This document shows, piece by piece, positions 1 through 6,785 of a DNA stretch of 8,392 bases. A program made the translations under genes and the position numbers. This DNA comes from an uncultured Mesorhizobium sp. (lineage in GTDB: Bacteria > Pseudomonadota > Alphaproteobacteria > Rhizobiales > Rhizobiaceae). The stretch's first letter is position 1, and each line of letters starts with the position of its first letter. The notes under the pieces were generated by a model. The model was not told the DNA's origin. It searched no databases and saw nothing but the letters and a program-made list of their open reading frames with translations. The DNA is taken from the NCBI GenBank assembly GCA_937958475.1, contig CALFXR010000011.1, positions 1-8,392 on the forward strand. The letters run 5' to 3'.

Positions 1-214
1 CAGATCGACTACTTCCGAGAACCGAGAGGCGTGGTTTGCCTGCAATACCCCCACCTCTACCCGTCCCCACAAGGGGGAGGGGGTCGTTTAGGCTGCGGCT
101 TTCGGGCGACAAACGGAAGCCTTGGGGTATCCCCCTCCCCCTTGTGGGGACGGGTAGAGGTGGGGGAATCCACCGGCGACCGCTCTGCCTCGACGGTGCG
201 GGAGGGAGCCAAGC
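1..214. other. intergenic region upstream of the GH31 gene
   Basis: No gene can be supported here. Bases 1-46 could be the tail of an upstream gene or plain spacer; no frame gives a recognisable protein end. Bases 48-166 are a long perfect inverted repeat, described separately. Bases 167-214 form the immediate leader of the GH31 gene and end in a strong Shine-Dalgarno stretch, GGAGGGA at 201-207, seven bases before the ATG. No convincing -35/-10 pair is visible, so the promoter may lie before the repeat or outside the window. Confidence 0.6.
48..166. repeat. perfect 36-bp inverted repeat, 47-nt spacer
   Basis: The left arm (48-83) and right arm (131-166) are exact reverse complements over 36 bases, separated by a 47-base loop (84-130). 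The left arm begins CCCCCACCTCTACCCG and the right arm ends CGGGTAGAGGTGGGGG. Pairing stops sharply at both ends (A/A outside, T/T inside). Each arm also has internal C-run/G-run pairs, so each could form a smaller hairpin alone. GC-rich, palindromic intergenic elements of this style are abundant in rhizobial genomes; membership of a named family is inference. Transcribed, it would give a very stable stem ending 48 bases before the GH31 start codon. Confidence 0.9.
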
Positions 215-2563
215 ATGACCTTCCTCGCCTCCAACGCCCCCGTCTCCGCCACGGCCGCCGGCGCCGCCGTGCCCCTGTCGGGCGGTTTCACGCTGCACGT
301 CGACATCCTCTCCGACTGGCTGGTCCGCGTCGCGGTCGTTCCGGACGGCGGGCTCGCCGTCGACCGCACCTGGATGATCGCGCCCGACGGCGACGTGCCC
401 TGGCAGGGCAGGGACCGGCTGTCGCGCGACGGTTTCGTCGTCCCGCCGCAGCACATGGCGAACAGCGACGGCGCGGCCGTGCTGAGCACCGGCGACTGGC
501 GTATCTCCATCACCGGCGTGCCGCTGCGGCTCGTCTTCGATCATCGCGACGGGAGCGGCTGGAAGACCGTGCTCGCCGACCGCGAGGCCGGCGCCTACCA
601 GTGGTTCCCCCGCCGCGGCCTGTTCCGCCATTTCCAGTCGCGTGCGCTCGGCGACCGGCACTATGGACTGGGCGACAAGACCGGGCCGCTCGACCATACC
701 GGCCGCCGCCTGCGCTGCCTGCAGACGGACGCGCTCGGCTACGACGCCGAGACGCAGGACCCGCTCTACAAGCACGCGCCCTTTGTCATCGCCGACGGCG
801 AGGCCGGTGCGGTCGGCCTCTTCTACGACACGATGAGCGAGATCACCTTCGACCTCGGCGCCGAGCACTCCAACTACCATCCGCACTACCGGCACGTCGA
901 CGCCGCCGAGAAGGGGCTCGTCTACTACGTCGTCGCCGGGCCGAAGGTGCGCGACATCGTCCCGCGGCTGATGCGGCTGACCGGCCGGGCGCATTTCCAG
1001 CCGCGCCGGGCGATGGGCTTTGCCTTCACCACCATGCACCATGCCGATGCGCCGAACGCGCAAGAGGTGATGACGGCCTTCGCCGAGCGCTGCCGGGCGG
1101 AGAAGATTCCGATCAGCGCCATCCATTCGGGCTCCGGCTACACGACGAAGGCGGACGGCCGCCGCTACGTCTTCACCTGGAACGAAACGAAATTTCCCGA
1201 CCGCGCCGGCTTCTTCCGTCAGCTTTCCGAACTCGGCTTCTTCACCTGCGCCAACGTCAAGCCGGTGCTTCTGACCGAGCACCCGGCCTATCCGAAGGCG
1301 GCGGCGGAGGGCTGGTTCGTGCGCCGTGCCGACGGCGAGCCGGCCGTCGAGATGTTCTGGGGCGGCAATGGTTCATCGCTCGACTTCACCAACCCGGCGA
1401 CGGTCCAGTGGTGGAAGGAAGGCATCTCCGGGCAGGTGCTCGACGCCGGCTTCGGCGCGGCCTGGAACGACAACAACGAGTGCGAACTGTGGGACGAGGA
1501 GGCGACCGTCGCCGGCTTCGGCACGGCCCTGCCGGCGATCGACGTGAGGCCCGTGCACGCGCTGCTGATGACGCGGGCGACCTTCGAGGCGACGCTGGCG
1601 CGCGAGCCCGACAAGCGCCCCTACACCATCTCGCGGGCCGGGCCGATCGGGATTGCCCGCTACGGCGAGACCTGGTCGGGCGACAACCGCACCAGCTGGC
1701 ACACGCTGAAATGGAACCTCCGCCAGGGCCTGTCGATGAGCCTGTCGGGCATGCCGCTGACCGGCCACGACATCGGCGGCTTCGACGGGCCGGCGCCGGG
1801 GCCGGAGCTTCTGGTGCGCTGGGTGGAGATGATGAGCGTGCACCCGCGCGCGGTGATGAACTCGTGGAAGCCGCAGCTGTCGCTGCCGACCAACCTGCCG
1901 TGGATGCACGGGCGGGAGAACACGGAACTCGTCAAGCAGGCGCTGGCGCTGCGCTACCGGCTTCTGCCCTGGCTCTACCAATGCTGCTGGCGCGCGCATC
2001 TGACCGGCGAGCCGGTGATCACGCCGCCGTTCTATCATTTCGACGAGCCGCAATGCCGGGCCGACATGGACGCCTTCATGCTCGGGCCGGACGTGCTGGT
2101 CGTGCCGGCGGTGGAGGAGGGGGCGACCGCGGTTTCGGCCTACCTGCCGCAGGTCGACGGCGGCTGGCACGATTTCCACACGGGCGCGGTGCATGCGGGC
2201 GGCAGGACGGTGACCGTGCCGGCGCCGCTCGGGCGCCTGCCGCTGCTGGTGCGTACCGGCGCCGTGCTGCCGCTGGCGAAGGCATGGCCGGAGTTCGCGC
2301 CGCACGACGCCGCGGAAGTCGAGCTGACGCTGTTCGCCGGGTCGGGCACCGACGCGTCCGAACGCGAGATCTTCTTCGACGACGGCATCGGCTGGGGCTA
2401 TCGCGACCGCGACGCCGCGCTGATCCTGGTGCGGGCGTCGTGGAACGGCGAGAGCGTCACGCTCTCGGCGCGGGAGCAGTGGAGCGGCCGGGGCCGCCCG
2501 CCGCTGGCGCTGGCCTGTCGCGGGCTCGGCGGCAGGCGGTTCGAGCAGGAGATCGTGGTCTGA
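215..2563 (+). CDS. glycoside hydrolase family 31 (alpha-glucosidase-like)
   Basis: This 782-residue protein is a retaining glycosidase of family GH31, which mostly cleaves alpha-linked glucosides, xylosides or related sugars. An N-terminal beta-sandwich (about 1-260) precedes the catalytic barrel (about 265-590) and C-terminal beta domains (about 600-782). The expected nucleophile is Asp419 in WNDNNE, where classical members have W-x-D-M-N-E. The expected acid/base is Asp490 in TWSGDN. The sugar-binding motif GHDIGGF is at 517-523. There is no signal peptide or membrane segment, so it should act in the cytoplasm on imported oligosaccharides or glycosides. The ATG at 215 is chosen because GGAGGGA lies seven bases before it. 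No transporter or sugar gene is visible beside it, so the substrate is unknown. It converges on pcaR with 12 bp between stop codons. The family call is firm; alpha-glucosidase is only the default name. Confidence 0.9.
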   Translation: MTFLASNAPVSATAAGAAVPLSGGFTLHVDILSDWLVRVAVVPDGGLAVDRTWMIAPDGDVPWQGRDRLSRDGFVVPPQHMANSDGAAVLSTGDWRISITGVPLRLVFDHRDGSGWKTVLADREAGAYQWFPRRGLFRHFQSRALGDRHYGLGDKTGPLDHTGRRLRCLQTDALGYDAETQDPLYKHAPFVIADGEAGAVGLFYDTMSEITFDLGAEHSNYHPHYRHVDAAEKGLVYYVVAGPKVRDIVPRLMRLTGRAHFQPRRAMGFAFTTMHHADAPNAQEVMTAFAERCRAEKIPISAIHSGSGYTTKADGRRYVFTWNETKFPDRAGFFRQLSELGFFTCANVKPVLLTEHPAYPKAAAEGWFVRRADGEPAVEMFWGGNGSSLDFTNPATVQWWKEGISGQVLDAGFGAAWNDNNECELWDEEATVAGFGTALPAIDVRPVHALLMTRATFEATLAREPDKRPYTISRAGPIGIARYGETWSGDNRTSWHTLKWNLRQGLSMSLSGMPLTGHDIGGFDGPAPGPELLVRWVEMMSVHPRAVMNSWKPQLSLPTNLPWMHGRENTELVKQALALRYRLLPWLYQCCWRAHLTGEPVITPPFYHFDEPQCRADMDAFMLGPDVLVVPAVEEGATAVSAYLPQVDGGWHDFHTGAVHAGGRTVTVPAPLGRLPLLVRTGAVLPLAKAWPEFAPHDAAEVELTLFAGSGTDASEREIFFDDGIGWGYRDRDAALILVRASWNGESVTLSAREQWSGRGRPPLALACRGLGGRRFEQEIVV

Positions 2564-2575
2564 CGGCCGACGGCG

Positions 2576-3373
2576 CTACTGCACCACGAAATAATCCTCG
2601 ATGCGCACCGCGGCGCGCTTGAGAATGGGCAGGATGTCGCGCCGCATGTCGTCCACGCTCATGCGCGCGGCCTGGCTCGGCACGTTGATCGCGGCGACCG
2701 TCGTTCCGCTGCGGTCGCGGATGGGGACGGCAATCGATCGCAGCCCGAGTTCCAGTTCCTCGTCGACGACCGCATGGCCGTCGCGCGCCGCCGCATCGAT
2801 GGCGCGGTCGAGTGCTGCCCGGTCGGTGAGGGTCTTCGGCGTGATGGCGCGGAATTCGGTTCGTGCCAGCAATTCGTCGCGCTCGGCCCGCGGCAGGCCG
2901 GCGAGCAGTACCCGTCCCATCGACGTGCAGTAAGCCGGCAAGCGCGTGCCGACATGCAGGGTGACGCTGACGATGCGCCGTCCGGGGATGCGAGCGACGT
3001 AGACCACGTCGGTGCCCGAGAGGATTGCGGCGGAACAGGATTCGTTCAGCGCCCCTGCAACTTCGCGCATGAGCGGCTCCGCGAAGGACCACAGCGATGC
3101 GCCCGACATCCATGTGCGTGCGATCGAGATCAGTTTCGGCGAAAGCGAGAAGCGTCGGCCGGCCTGCACCGCATAGCCGGTCGCCACCAGCGTCAGCAGG
3201 AAGCGCCGGGCGCCGGCCCTCGTCAGTCCCGCCGCTTCCGCCATCTCGGTCAGCGTCATCCCGTCGGGATGCGCCGCCAGGATCTCGACGACGCCCAGGC
3301 CGCGCCCGAGCGAGCCGACGAGGTCGCGCTCGGCGGGGCGGTCCCGTTCCGTTGACTTGGCGGTTCGGTTCAT
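2576..3373 (-). CDS. pcaR: IclR-family regulator, PcaR/PobR type
   Basis: This is a 265-residue transcription factor of the IclR family, probably controlling the divergent pcaIJF operon in response to a beta-ketoadipate pathway intermediate. The winged helix-turn-helix covers about residues 17-80, with the recognition helix near LTRAGARRFLLTL (50-62), a segment typical of the PcaR/PcaU/PobR branch. The effector domain covers about 95-262 and carries ESCSAAILSGTDVVYVAR (111-128) and RLPAYCTSMGRVLLA (144-158), also typical of that branch. The ATG at 3373 leaves a normal short N-terminal arm, but no Shine-Dalgarno precedes it. A possible promoter sits so close that the mRNA could be nearly leaderless. 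PcaR proteins usually activate pca genes with beta-ketoadipate or its CoA ester as signal; that role here is inferred from sequence style and position. The symbol rests on the same reasoning. Confidence 0.87.
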   Translation of the reverse strand: MNRTAKSTERDRPAERDLVGSLGRGLGVVEILAAHPDGMTLTEMAEAAGLTRAGARRFLLTLVATGYAVQAGRRFSLSPKLISIARTWMSGASLWSFAEPLMREVAGALNESCSAAILSGTDVVYVARIPGRRIVSVTLHVGTRLPAYCTSMGRVLLAGLPRAERDELLARTEFRAITPKTLTDRAALDRAIDAAARDGHAVVDEELELGLRSIAVPIRDRSGTTVAAINVPSQAARMSVDDMRRDILPILKRAAVRIEDYFVVQ

Positions 3374-3380
3374 CTATCGA

Positions 3381-3409
3381 AGTATCGCATAAGAAACATA
3401 TGTTCGCAA
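3381..3409 (-). promoter_or_regulatory. possible pcaR promoter
   Basis: Read on the minus strand, TTGCGA (3409-3404) and GATACT (3386-3381) match the sigma-70 -35 and -10 consensus at four of six bases each, with an ideal 17-bp spacer. Transcription would begin around 3374-3375, directly at the pcaR ATG (3373). The -35 box lies inside the palindrome. The match is moderate, and a promoter further upstream remains possible. Confidence 0.4.
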
Positions 3410-3416
3410 TGCGAAC
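3402..3416. promoter_or_regulatory. 15-bp perfect palindrome, candidate PcaR operator
   Basis: GTTCGCA-A-TGCGAAC is a perfect 7-1-7 inverted repeat lying between the divergent pcaR and pcaI genes. IclR-family proteins bind as dimers to short palindromes of about this size, often with a GTTCG/CGAAC core. A related half site, TATCGCAT, occurs at 3383-3390, with its TCGCA 19 bp from the matching TCGCA in the palindrome, close to two helical turns. The palindrome overlaps the proposed -35 box of pcaR (3404-3409), so binding there could repress pcaR while acting on pcaI from upstream. Operator function is inferred from symmetry and position. Confidence 0.65.
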
Positions 3417-3485
3417 TTCTTGCCGGACGGCATGAGCGCAGCGGGGCGATGCCTGGCGCTGTTGGCCCGGCGCGGGGGAGGGACG

Positions 3486-4202
3486 ATGAACAAGGTCTGC
3501 CCGAACATCGAGGACGCCATCGCCGACATCGAAGACGGCATGTCGGTGATGATCGGCGGGTTCGGCGGAGCGGGCGCTCCGATCGAGCTGATCCATGCGC
3601 TGGTCGATCGCTACAGGCGGACCGGTTCGCCGGGCAACCTGACCGTCATCAACAACAACGCCGGTAACGGCGCCATCGGCATCGCCGCGATGATCGACGC
3701 CGGCATGGTCGCCACGATGGTCTGCTCGTTCCCGCGCTCGTCGGATCCGCGCGCCTTCACCGAAAAGTACCTCGCGGGCGGTATCGGCCTGGAACTGGTG
3801 CCGCAGGGGACGCTCGCCGAGCGCATCCGCGCCGCCGGCGCCGGCATCCCGGCCTTCTACACGCCGACCAGCTACGGCACGCTGGTGGCCGAAGGAAAGC
3901 CGGTCGCCGAGTTCGAGGGGCGCATGTATGTCCAGGAGCGCTGGCTGAAGGCCGACGTGGCGCTGATCAAGGCCGAGCTCGCCGACCGCAAGGGCAACCT
4001 GACCTACCGCAAGGCGGCGCGCAATTTTTCGCCGCTGATGGCGATGGCGGCAAAGCTCACTGTCGTCCAGGCCAGCCGCATCGTCGAGCCGGGGGGCATC
4101 GATCCGGAGCAGGTCATCACGCCCGGGATTTTCGTGAACCGCATCGTCGAGGTTGCCGACCCGAAGCAGGAAGAGGCGCTGCTGCGCGAGGGAGCGAAGT
4201 GA
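3486..4202 (+). CDS. pcaI: 3-oxoadipate CoA-transferase subunit A
   Basis: This 238-residue alpha subunit forms, with PcaJ, the enzyme that moves CoA from succinyl-CoA to 3-oxoadipate (beta-ketoadipate), the penultimate step of protocatechuate and catechol breakdown. The protein is a typical family 3 CoA-transferase A subunit, with the glycine-rich GGFGGAGAP motif at 24-32 and the expected length. The ATG at 3486 is preferred because the G-rich Shine-Dalgarno GGGGGAGGG ends a few bases before it. An upstream in-frame extension to 3420 would add 22 residues of no recognisable character and run into the operator area. Its TGA overlaps the pcaJ ATG by one base, so translation is probably coupled. 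Closely related transferases use acetoacetate or other keto acids; adjacent pcaF and the PcaR-type regulator favour 3-oxoadipate. Confidence 0.88.
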   Translation: MNKVCPNIEDAIADIEDGMSVMIGGFGGAGAPIELIHALVDRYRRTGSPGNLTVINNNAGNGAIGIAAMIDAGMVATMVCSFPRSSDPRAFTEKYLAGGIGLELVPQGTLAERIRAAGAGIPAFYTPTSYGTLVAEGKPVAEFEGRMYVQERWLKADVALIKAELADRKGNLTYRKAARNFSPLMAMAAKLTVVQASRIVEPGGIDPEQVITPGIFVNRIVEVADPKQEEALLREGAK

Positions 4203-4873
4203 TGGCGACAAAGCTGACCAACGCACAGATCGCCTGGCGCGCCGCGCAGGACCTGCCCGACGGGGCCTATGTCAATCTCGGCATCGGCTTCCCCGAGATG
4301 ATCGCCAAGTTCAAGCCCGAGGGCCGCGAGGTCATCTACCACACCGAGAACGGCATCCTCGATTTCGGCGAGGCCCCGCCGGCCGGCGAGGAAGACTGGG
4401 ACCTGATCAACGCCGGCAAGAAGGCGGTGACGCTCAACCCCGGCGCGGCGTTCTTCCACCATGCCGACTCGTTCGCCATGGTGCGCGGCGGCCATCTCGA
4501 CATCGCCGTTCTCGGCGCCTACGAAGTCGCGGAGAACGGAGACATCGCCAACTGGAGCACCGGTCCCGGATCGGTGCCGGCCGTCGGCGGCGCCATGGAC
4601 CTCGTCCACGGCGCCAAGCAGATCTGGGTCGTCACCGATCACGTTACCAAGAAGGGCGAGCCCAAGCTGCTGAAGCGCTGCCACCTGCCGCTGACCGGCG
4701 TCGGTTGCGTGACGACGGTCTACACCAGCCTCGCGGTCGTCGACATCAAGGGCGGACGTTTCGTCCTGCGCGAGAAGCTGCCGTCGATGAGCCTCGACGA
4801 ACTCCAGGCCTTGACGGAAGGCGCGCTGGCGGTCGAAGGCACCATTGGCGATCTGATTGTTCCGGAGGTCTGA
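4202..4873 (+). CDS. pcaJ: 3-oxoadipate CoA-transferase subunit B
   Basis: This 223-residue beta subunit carries the catalytic glutamate of the CoA-transferase. GIGFPE is at 27-32, and the active-site loop HTENG is at 47-51, making Glu49 the expected residue that forms the glutamyl-CoA thioester. ENGDIANWSTG (111-121) and VGGAMDLVHG (128-137) are further family signatures. The cytoplasmic partner is PcaI. The start is taken as the ATG at 4202, which shares its first base with the last base of the pcaI stop codon; GGGAG within the end of pcaI serves as ribosome binding site. A GTG one codon earlier (4199) is an alternative that would add a single residue. The gene is followed after one base by pcaF. 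Confidence 0.9.
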   Translation: MATKLTNAQIAWRAAQDLPDGAYVNLGIGFPEMIAKFKPEGREVIYHTENGILDFGEAPPAGEEDWDLINAGKKAVTLNPGAAFFHHADSFAMVRGGHLDIAVLGAYEVAENGDIANWSTGPGSVPAVGGAMDLVHGAKQIWVVTDHVTKKGEPKLLKRCHLPLTGVGCVTTVYTSLAVVDIKGGRFVLREKLPSMSLDELQALTEGALAVEGTIGDLIVPEV

Positions 4874-4874
4874 C

Positions 4875-6083
4875 ATGCGCGAAGCCTACATCTGCGACTA
4901 CGTTCGCACGCCGATCGGCCGCTTCGGCGGGTCGCTGTCCCAGGTCCGTCCCGACGATCTCGGCGCCGTGCCGCTGAAGGCGCTGATGGAGCGCAATGCC
5001 GGCGTCGACTGGTCGGCGATCGACGACGTAATCTACGGCTGCGCCAACCAGGCCGGCGAGGACAATCGCAACGTGGCGCGCATGTCTCTCCTGCTCGCCG
5101 GGCTGCCGCAGGAGATCCCCGGCTCGACGGTGAACAGGCTATGCGGCTCGGGCATGGACGCCGTCACCATCGCGGCGCGGGCGATCAAGGCCGGCGAGGC
5201 CGAAATCATGATCGCCGGCGGCGTCGAATCGATGAGCCGTGCGCCCTTCGTCATGCCCAAGGCGAGCGAGGCCTTCTCGCGCAATGCCGAGATCTACGAC
5301 ACCACCATCGGCTGGCGCTTCGTCAACCCGCTGATGAAGAAGCAGTATGGCGTCGATTCCATGCCCGAGACCGGCGAGAACGTCGCCGCCGAGTTCGGCG
5401 TCAGCCGCGAGGCGCAGGACGCCTTCGCCGTGCGCAGCCAGGACAAGGCGGTTGCGGCGCAGGCCAACGGCCGCCTGGCGAAGGAGATCGTGCCGGTCAC
5501 GATCGCGCAGAAGAAGGGCGATCCCATCATCGTCGACAAGGACGAGCATCCGCGCGCCGGCACCACGGTCGAATCGCTGGCGCGGCTCGGCACGCCTTTC
5601 AAGAAAGAGGGCGGCACGGTGACGGCAGGCAATGCGTCGGGCGTCAACGACGGCGCCGCGGCGCTGATCGTCGCCTCGGAGGCTGCCGCACGGAAGTACG
5701 GCCTCACCCCGATCGCCCGCGTGCTGGGCGGCGCGGTAGCCGGCGTGGCGCCGCGCATCATGGGCATCGGCCCGGCTCCGGCGACGCAGAAGCTCTGCGC
5801 GCGGCTCGGCATCAAGCCGACCGACTTCGACGTCGTCGAGCTGAACGAGGCCTTCGCCAGCCAGGGCATCGCCGTGCTGCGCCAGCTCGGCATCGCCGAG
5901 GACGCCGCGCATGTGAACCCCAACGGCGGGGCGATCGCGCTCGGCCATCCGCTCGGCATGTCGGGCGCGCGCATCACCGGCACGGCGGCGCTGGAGTTGC
6001 GCGAACGCGGCGCCCGGCTGGCACTGGCCACCATGTGCATCGGCGTCGGCCAGGGCATCGCGATCGCGCTGGAGAGGGTGTAG
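4875..6083 (+). CDS. pcaF: 3-oxoadipyl-CoA thiolase (beta-ketoadipyl-CoA thiolase)
   Basis: This 402-residue thiolase cleaves 3-oxoadipyl-CoA with free CoA to give succinyl-CoA and acetyl-CoA, the final step of the beta-ketoadipate pathway. All catalytic motifs are present: nucleophilic Cys90 in NRLCGSGMDAV, NEAFA at 324-328, His358 in GGAIALGHPLGMSGAR, and Cys388 in CIGVGQG. The stretch GCANQAGEDNRNVARMS (55-71) is typical of PcaF and PaaJ rather than acetoacetyl-CoA thiolases. The ATG at 4875 follows the pcaJ stop by one base and has GGAGG at 4864-4868, six bases upstream; it should be the last gene of the pcaIJF transcript. PaaJ of phenylacetate catabolism does the same reaction, but no paa genes are visible and pcaIJ lies directly upstream. 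The stop codon is only 4 bp from the convergent vapC stop. Confidence 0.92.
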   Translation: MREAYICDYVRTPIGRFGGSLSQVRPDDLGAVPLKALMERNAGVDWSAIDDVIYGCANQAGEDNRNVARMSLLLAGLPQEIPGSTVNRLCGSGMDAVTIAARAIKAGEAEIMIAGGVESMSRAPFVMPKASEAFSRNAEIYDTTIGWRFVNPLMKKQYGVDSMPETGENVAAEFGVSREAQDAFAVRSQDKAVAAQANGRLAKEIVPVTIAQKKGDPIIVDKDEHPRAGTTVESLARLGTPFKKEGGTVTAGNASGVNDGAAALIVASEAAARKYGLTPIARVLGGAVAGVAPRIMGIGPAPATQKLCARLGIKPTDFDVVELNEAFASQGIAVLRQLGIAEDAAHVNPNGGAIALGHPLGMSGARITGTAALELRERGARLALATMCIGVGQGIAIALERV

Positions 6084-6087
6084 GCGC

Positions 6088-6492
6088 TCAGGCCGTCCAG
6101 TCTTCGACGGCCAGTTCCGGAACGTGGCGGAAGGCGCGGTCCGAAGAGACGAGCACCGCGCCCGCGTCGAGCGCGTGGGCGGCAATAAGCATGTCGAGCG
6201 GCTGCAGAGATTTCCCCATACGCCGCATTTCGGCACGCAAATTGCCGTACCGCTTGCCCGTTTCCGCCGTCCAATCGAGAATGGTCACTGTTCCCAGGAA
6301 ATTTTCGGCCGCCGCCCAAAGTCGCTTTGCGCCGGGATTGTTGGCAAGTCCATAGAGCGTTTCGCCATAGGAGATGGCCGACACGACGAGCCGTCCTGCG
6401 CCGGCTTCGGCTATTCGCCTGTCGAGGATCGGGCTGCTCATTCTCATGAACGCGCTGGTTGCATTCGTATCGAGCATGAACCGGACGTTCAT
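6088..6492 (-). CDS. vapC: VapC-type PIN-domain ribonuclease toxin
   Basis: This 134-residue protein is a PIN-domain toxin of a type II toxin-antitoxin pair; such toxins cleave RNA, often tRNA or rRNA, using Mg2+ or Mn2+. The four acidic active-site positions are all present: Asp8 in MLDTN, Glu44 in SYGETLYG, Asp100 in LQPLDMLIAAHAL and Asp118 in SSDRAF. The length is usual for the family and the gene looks intact. Its ATG overlaps the vapB stop by four bases (ATGA) and has no Shine-Dalgarno of its own, so it should be translated by coupling to vapB, which keeps antitoxin in excess. The last codons reach to within 4 bp of the pcaF stop. The RNA target cannot be read from the sequence. Confidence 0.9.
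   Translation of the reverse strand: MNVRFMLDTNATSAFMRMSSPILDRRIAEAGAGRLVVSAISYGETLYGLANNPGAKRLWAAAENFLGTVTILDWTAETGKRYGNLRAEMRRMGKSLQPLDMLIAAHALDAGAVLVSSDRAFRHVPELAVEDWTA
6091..6112. terminator. hairpin at the pcaF/vapC junction, possible terminator
   Basis: GGCCGTC (6091-6097) and GACGGCC (6106-6112) form a perfect 7-bp GC-rich stem with an 8-base loop, beginning seven bases after the pcaF stop codon. It lies inside the last codons of vapC on the other strand. No T-run follows on either strand, so it is not a classical intrinsic terminator. It could still slow polymerase or protect the 3' end of the pca mRNA. Function is inference. Confidence 0.3.
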
Positions 6493-6752
6493 TCGAAAGG
6501 ATCGTCGCGTATCTGGCCGCCCTGCTCACGATCCTCCATGAATCCTTCCAGCTCCTCAGGTGGGATGAGCGCCCGGAGCCGGAAGAACTCGTCGAAACTG
6601 CCCGTCCGCTTCGGCCGTTTCGGCGACAGGATCACTTCGCCGGGATTGGGGCCGGGCCGGAATTCGACTTCCGTGCCCTCGAAGCGATACGCGTTCGGAA
6701 TGCGCACGGCCTGGCTCTCGCCATCCTTGAACAGCTTGCCGATTTCGCCCAT
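6489..6752 (-). CDS. vapB: VapB-type antitoxin, AbrB/MazE-like DNA-binding fold
   Basis: This 87-residue antitoxin would neutralise the adjacent VapC and, with it, repress the shared promoter. The N-terminal part, GKLFKDGESQAVRIPNAYRFEG (5-26), matches the swapped-hairpin AbrB/MazE fold of VapB proteins. The acidic C-terminus, ending DDPFE, is the type of tail that wraps around a PIN toxin. The start is set at the ATG at 6752 because AGGAGG (6763-6758 on the minus strand) lies five bases before it. A longer open frame to 6794 would add 14 residues across the Shine-Dalgarno and the inverted repeat. The ATGA overlap with vapC defines a two-gene operon. Confidence 0.88.
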   Translation of the reverse strand: MGEIGKLFKDGESQAVRIPNAYRFEGTEVEFRPGPNPGEVILSPKRPKRTGSFDEFFRLRALIPPEELEGFMEDREQGGQIRDDPFE

Positions 6753-6762
6753 CGGAACCTCC

Positions 6763-6785
6763 TGCCGGCCGCTTTCGTGCCGGCA
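6763..6785. promoter_or_regulatory. inverted repeat upstream of vapB, candidate VapBC operator
   Basis: TGCCGGC (6763-6769) and GCCGGCA (6779-6785) form a perfect 7-bp inverted repeat with a 9-bp spacer. The half-site centres are 16 bp apart. It begins at the vapB Shine-Dalgarno and ends at the base where the proposed -10 box begins. VapBC complexes commonly bind inverted repeats in this position to autoregulate. Binding by this pair is inferred, not shown. Confidence 0.5.

Noticed and set aside
48..166. CRISPR array or insertion-sequence ends
   Set aside because: There are only two arms in inverted orientation, without regular direct repeats or a transposase between them; 47 bp cannot encode one.
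2564..2575. Terminator between the GH31 gene and pcaR
   Set aside because: Only 12 bp separate the two stop codons and no stem with a T-run is present there or just inside either gene end.
31..2622. 863-codon open frame in another plus-strand frame across the GH31 gene
   Set aside because: It runs through the inverted repeat, is extremely arginine- and alanine-rich, and shows no domain. The GH31 frame in the same place has intact catalytic motifs, so this is a high-GC shadow.
3420..3485. 22-residue N-terminal extension of PcaI from an upstream start
   Set aside because: The ATG at 3486 has a strong ribosome binding site and matches the family start; the extension has no recognisable sequence.
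2457..4226. 589-codon minus-strand open frame spanning the ends of GH31, pcaR and pcaI
   Set aside because: It crosses three well-supported genes in a different frame and gives low-complexity arginine-rich protein with no motif.
5139..6529. Long minus-strand open frames antisense to pcaF (365 and 411 codons)
   Set aside because: pcaF has every thiolase motif on the plus strand; the antisense products are compositionally skewed shadows and overlap vapC out of frame.
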